A stretch of 6,435 nucleotides of DNA from an uncultured Clostridia bacterium. GTDB taxonomy: Bacteria; Bacillota; Clostridia; Oscillospirales; Oscillospiraceae. The notes beneath the pieces are model-generated. The model was not told where the DNA came from. It did no database searches and saw nothing but the letters and a program-made list of their open reading frames with translations. Where the stretch lies: assembly GCA_947177115.1 (NCBI GenBank), contig CAMWTG010000163.1, positions 1 to 6,435 on the forward strand. The letters are read 5' to 3'. Positions 6,207 through 6,435 of this stretch are shown one piece after another. A program made the translations under genes and the position numbers. Each line of letters starts with the position of its first letter. Position 1 is the first letter of the stretch.

Positions 6207-6404
6207 GTCCCTACCATCCCTCGCGCTGGATCTCCCGGGGTGGTTGGTTGATTGCTGGTTCTGTCGGAAACCCGCCCTTCGTAGGGGCCGATGTCCTCAT
6301 CGGCCCGTTCTGACGGGACCACGGCGGTCAACGGCGGGCCAATGGGGACATCGGCCCCTACGGGACGCACCCCGGGAGCGCCCTCGTGTCAAAACGGTAG
6401 GGAC
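6207..6404. repeat. Wider imperfect inverted repeat enclosing repeat copy 2
   Basis: The left flank 6207-6242 and right flank 6368-6404 are inverted relatives. Their outer ends match perfectly over 9 bases (GTCCCTACC 6207-6215 with GGTAGGGAC 6396-6404), and their inner ends over 11 bases (CTCCCGGGGTG 6232-6242 with CACCCCGGGAG 6368-6378). The middle 16-17 bases of each arm do not pair well. The arms bracket the palindromic repeat at 6280-6362, giving a nested structure of 198 bases. Confidence 0.6.
6280..6362. repeat. Palindromic intergenic repeat, copy 2
   Basis: The 28-base arms 6280-6307 and 6335-6362 are inverted copies matching at 26 of 28 positions, separated by 27 bases. The left arm forms a perfect 9-bp hairpin (6285-6293 with 6298-6306, loop TCCT); the matching right-arm hairpin has one mismatch. 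The ends are CGTAGGGG and CCCCTACG. It has the same architecture as copy 1 at 4111-4197 but no T-run after the left hairpin. Confidence 0.85.
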
Positions 6405-6435
6405 CGCGACAACATCGTTGGATAAACGCTTCGCC

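Larger units (their letters stand above)
5938..6435. other. Gene-free region of about 500 bases
   Basis: No frame on either strand gives a protein with a recognisable family, a sensible ribosome site and normal composition. The region holds the hairpin cluster, a T-rich stretch at 6115-6124, and repeat copy 2 with its enclosing inverted repeat, as listed separately. The last 30 bases show nothing I can assign. Whether a gene begins just beyond the window cannot be seen. Confidence 0.7.

Noticed and set aside
4111..6362. CRISPR array
   Set aside because: Only two repeat copies about 2 kb apart with a gene between them, no regular spacers and no cas genes.
6149..6370. Small minus-strand frame across repeat copy 2
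   Set aside because: Part of it (GADVPIGP) is simply the translation of the palindromic repeat and also appears opposite copy 1, so it is a repeat artefact.

Overview
The window is GC-rich DNA from a bacterium. It carries three closely packed plus-strand genes, a spacer with a repeat, a fourth plus-strand gene, and about 500 bases of structured DNA with no gene. The GC-rich codon use, strong AAGGAG-type ribosome sites and protein types (RecD2, a clostridial-style standalone homocysteine methyltransferase, a CoA-disulfide-reductase/rhodanese fusion) suggest a high-GC gut Clostridia member, perhaps Oscillospiraceae. That placement is an inference from style, not from a marker gene.

Bases 2-4094 look like one transcription unit. 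They hold recD2 (cut off at its 5' end by the window edge), a membrane-anchored alpha/beta hydrolase and a homocysteine S-methyltransferase, with gaps of only 30 and 16 bases. The unit probably ends at a hairpin plus T-run (4117-4142) just after the third stop codon. That terminator is the left arm of an 87-base palindromic repeat (4111-4197).

A near-consensus promoter (TTGACA, 17 bases, TATCCT; 4247-4275) then starts a separate unit: a 542-residue FAD/NAD(P)-dependent CoA-disulfide (or persulfide) reductase with a C-terminal rhodanese-like domain. It and the methyltransferase both handle sulfur compounds, but their separate signals argue against strict co-expression. The hydrolase's substrate cannot be told from the sequence, and RecD2 is a housekeeping DNA repair helicase with no evident link to its neighbours.

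From 5938 to the end I see no credible gene. There is a run of five close-set perfect or near-perfect hairpins (5941-6100), a T-rich stretch, a further hairpin, and a second copy of the palindromic repeat (6280-6362) enclosed in a wider imperfect inverted repeat (6207-6242 with 6368-6404). The most unusual signal is this repeat family: between the two copies a base pair in the arm hairpin is swapped (G-C to C-G) so that pairing is kept. No defence system, CRISPR array, transposase, tRNA or rRNA was seen. The coding part is ordinary; the non-coding repeats are what merit a second look.
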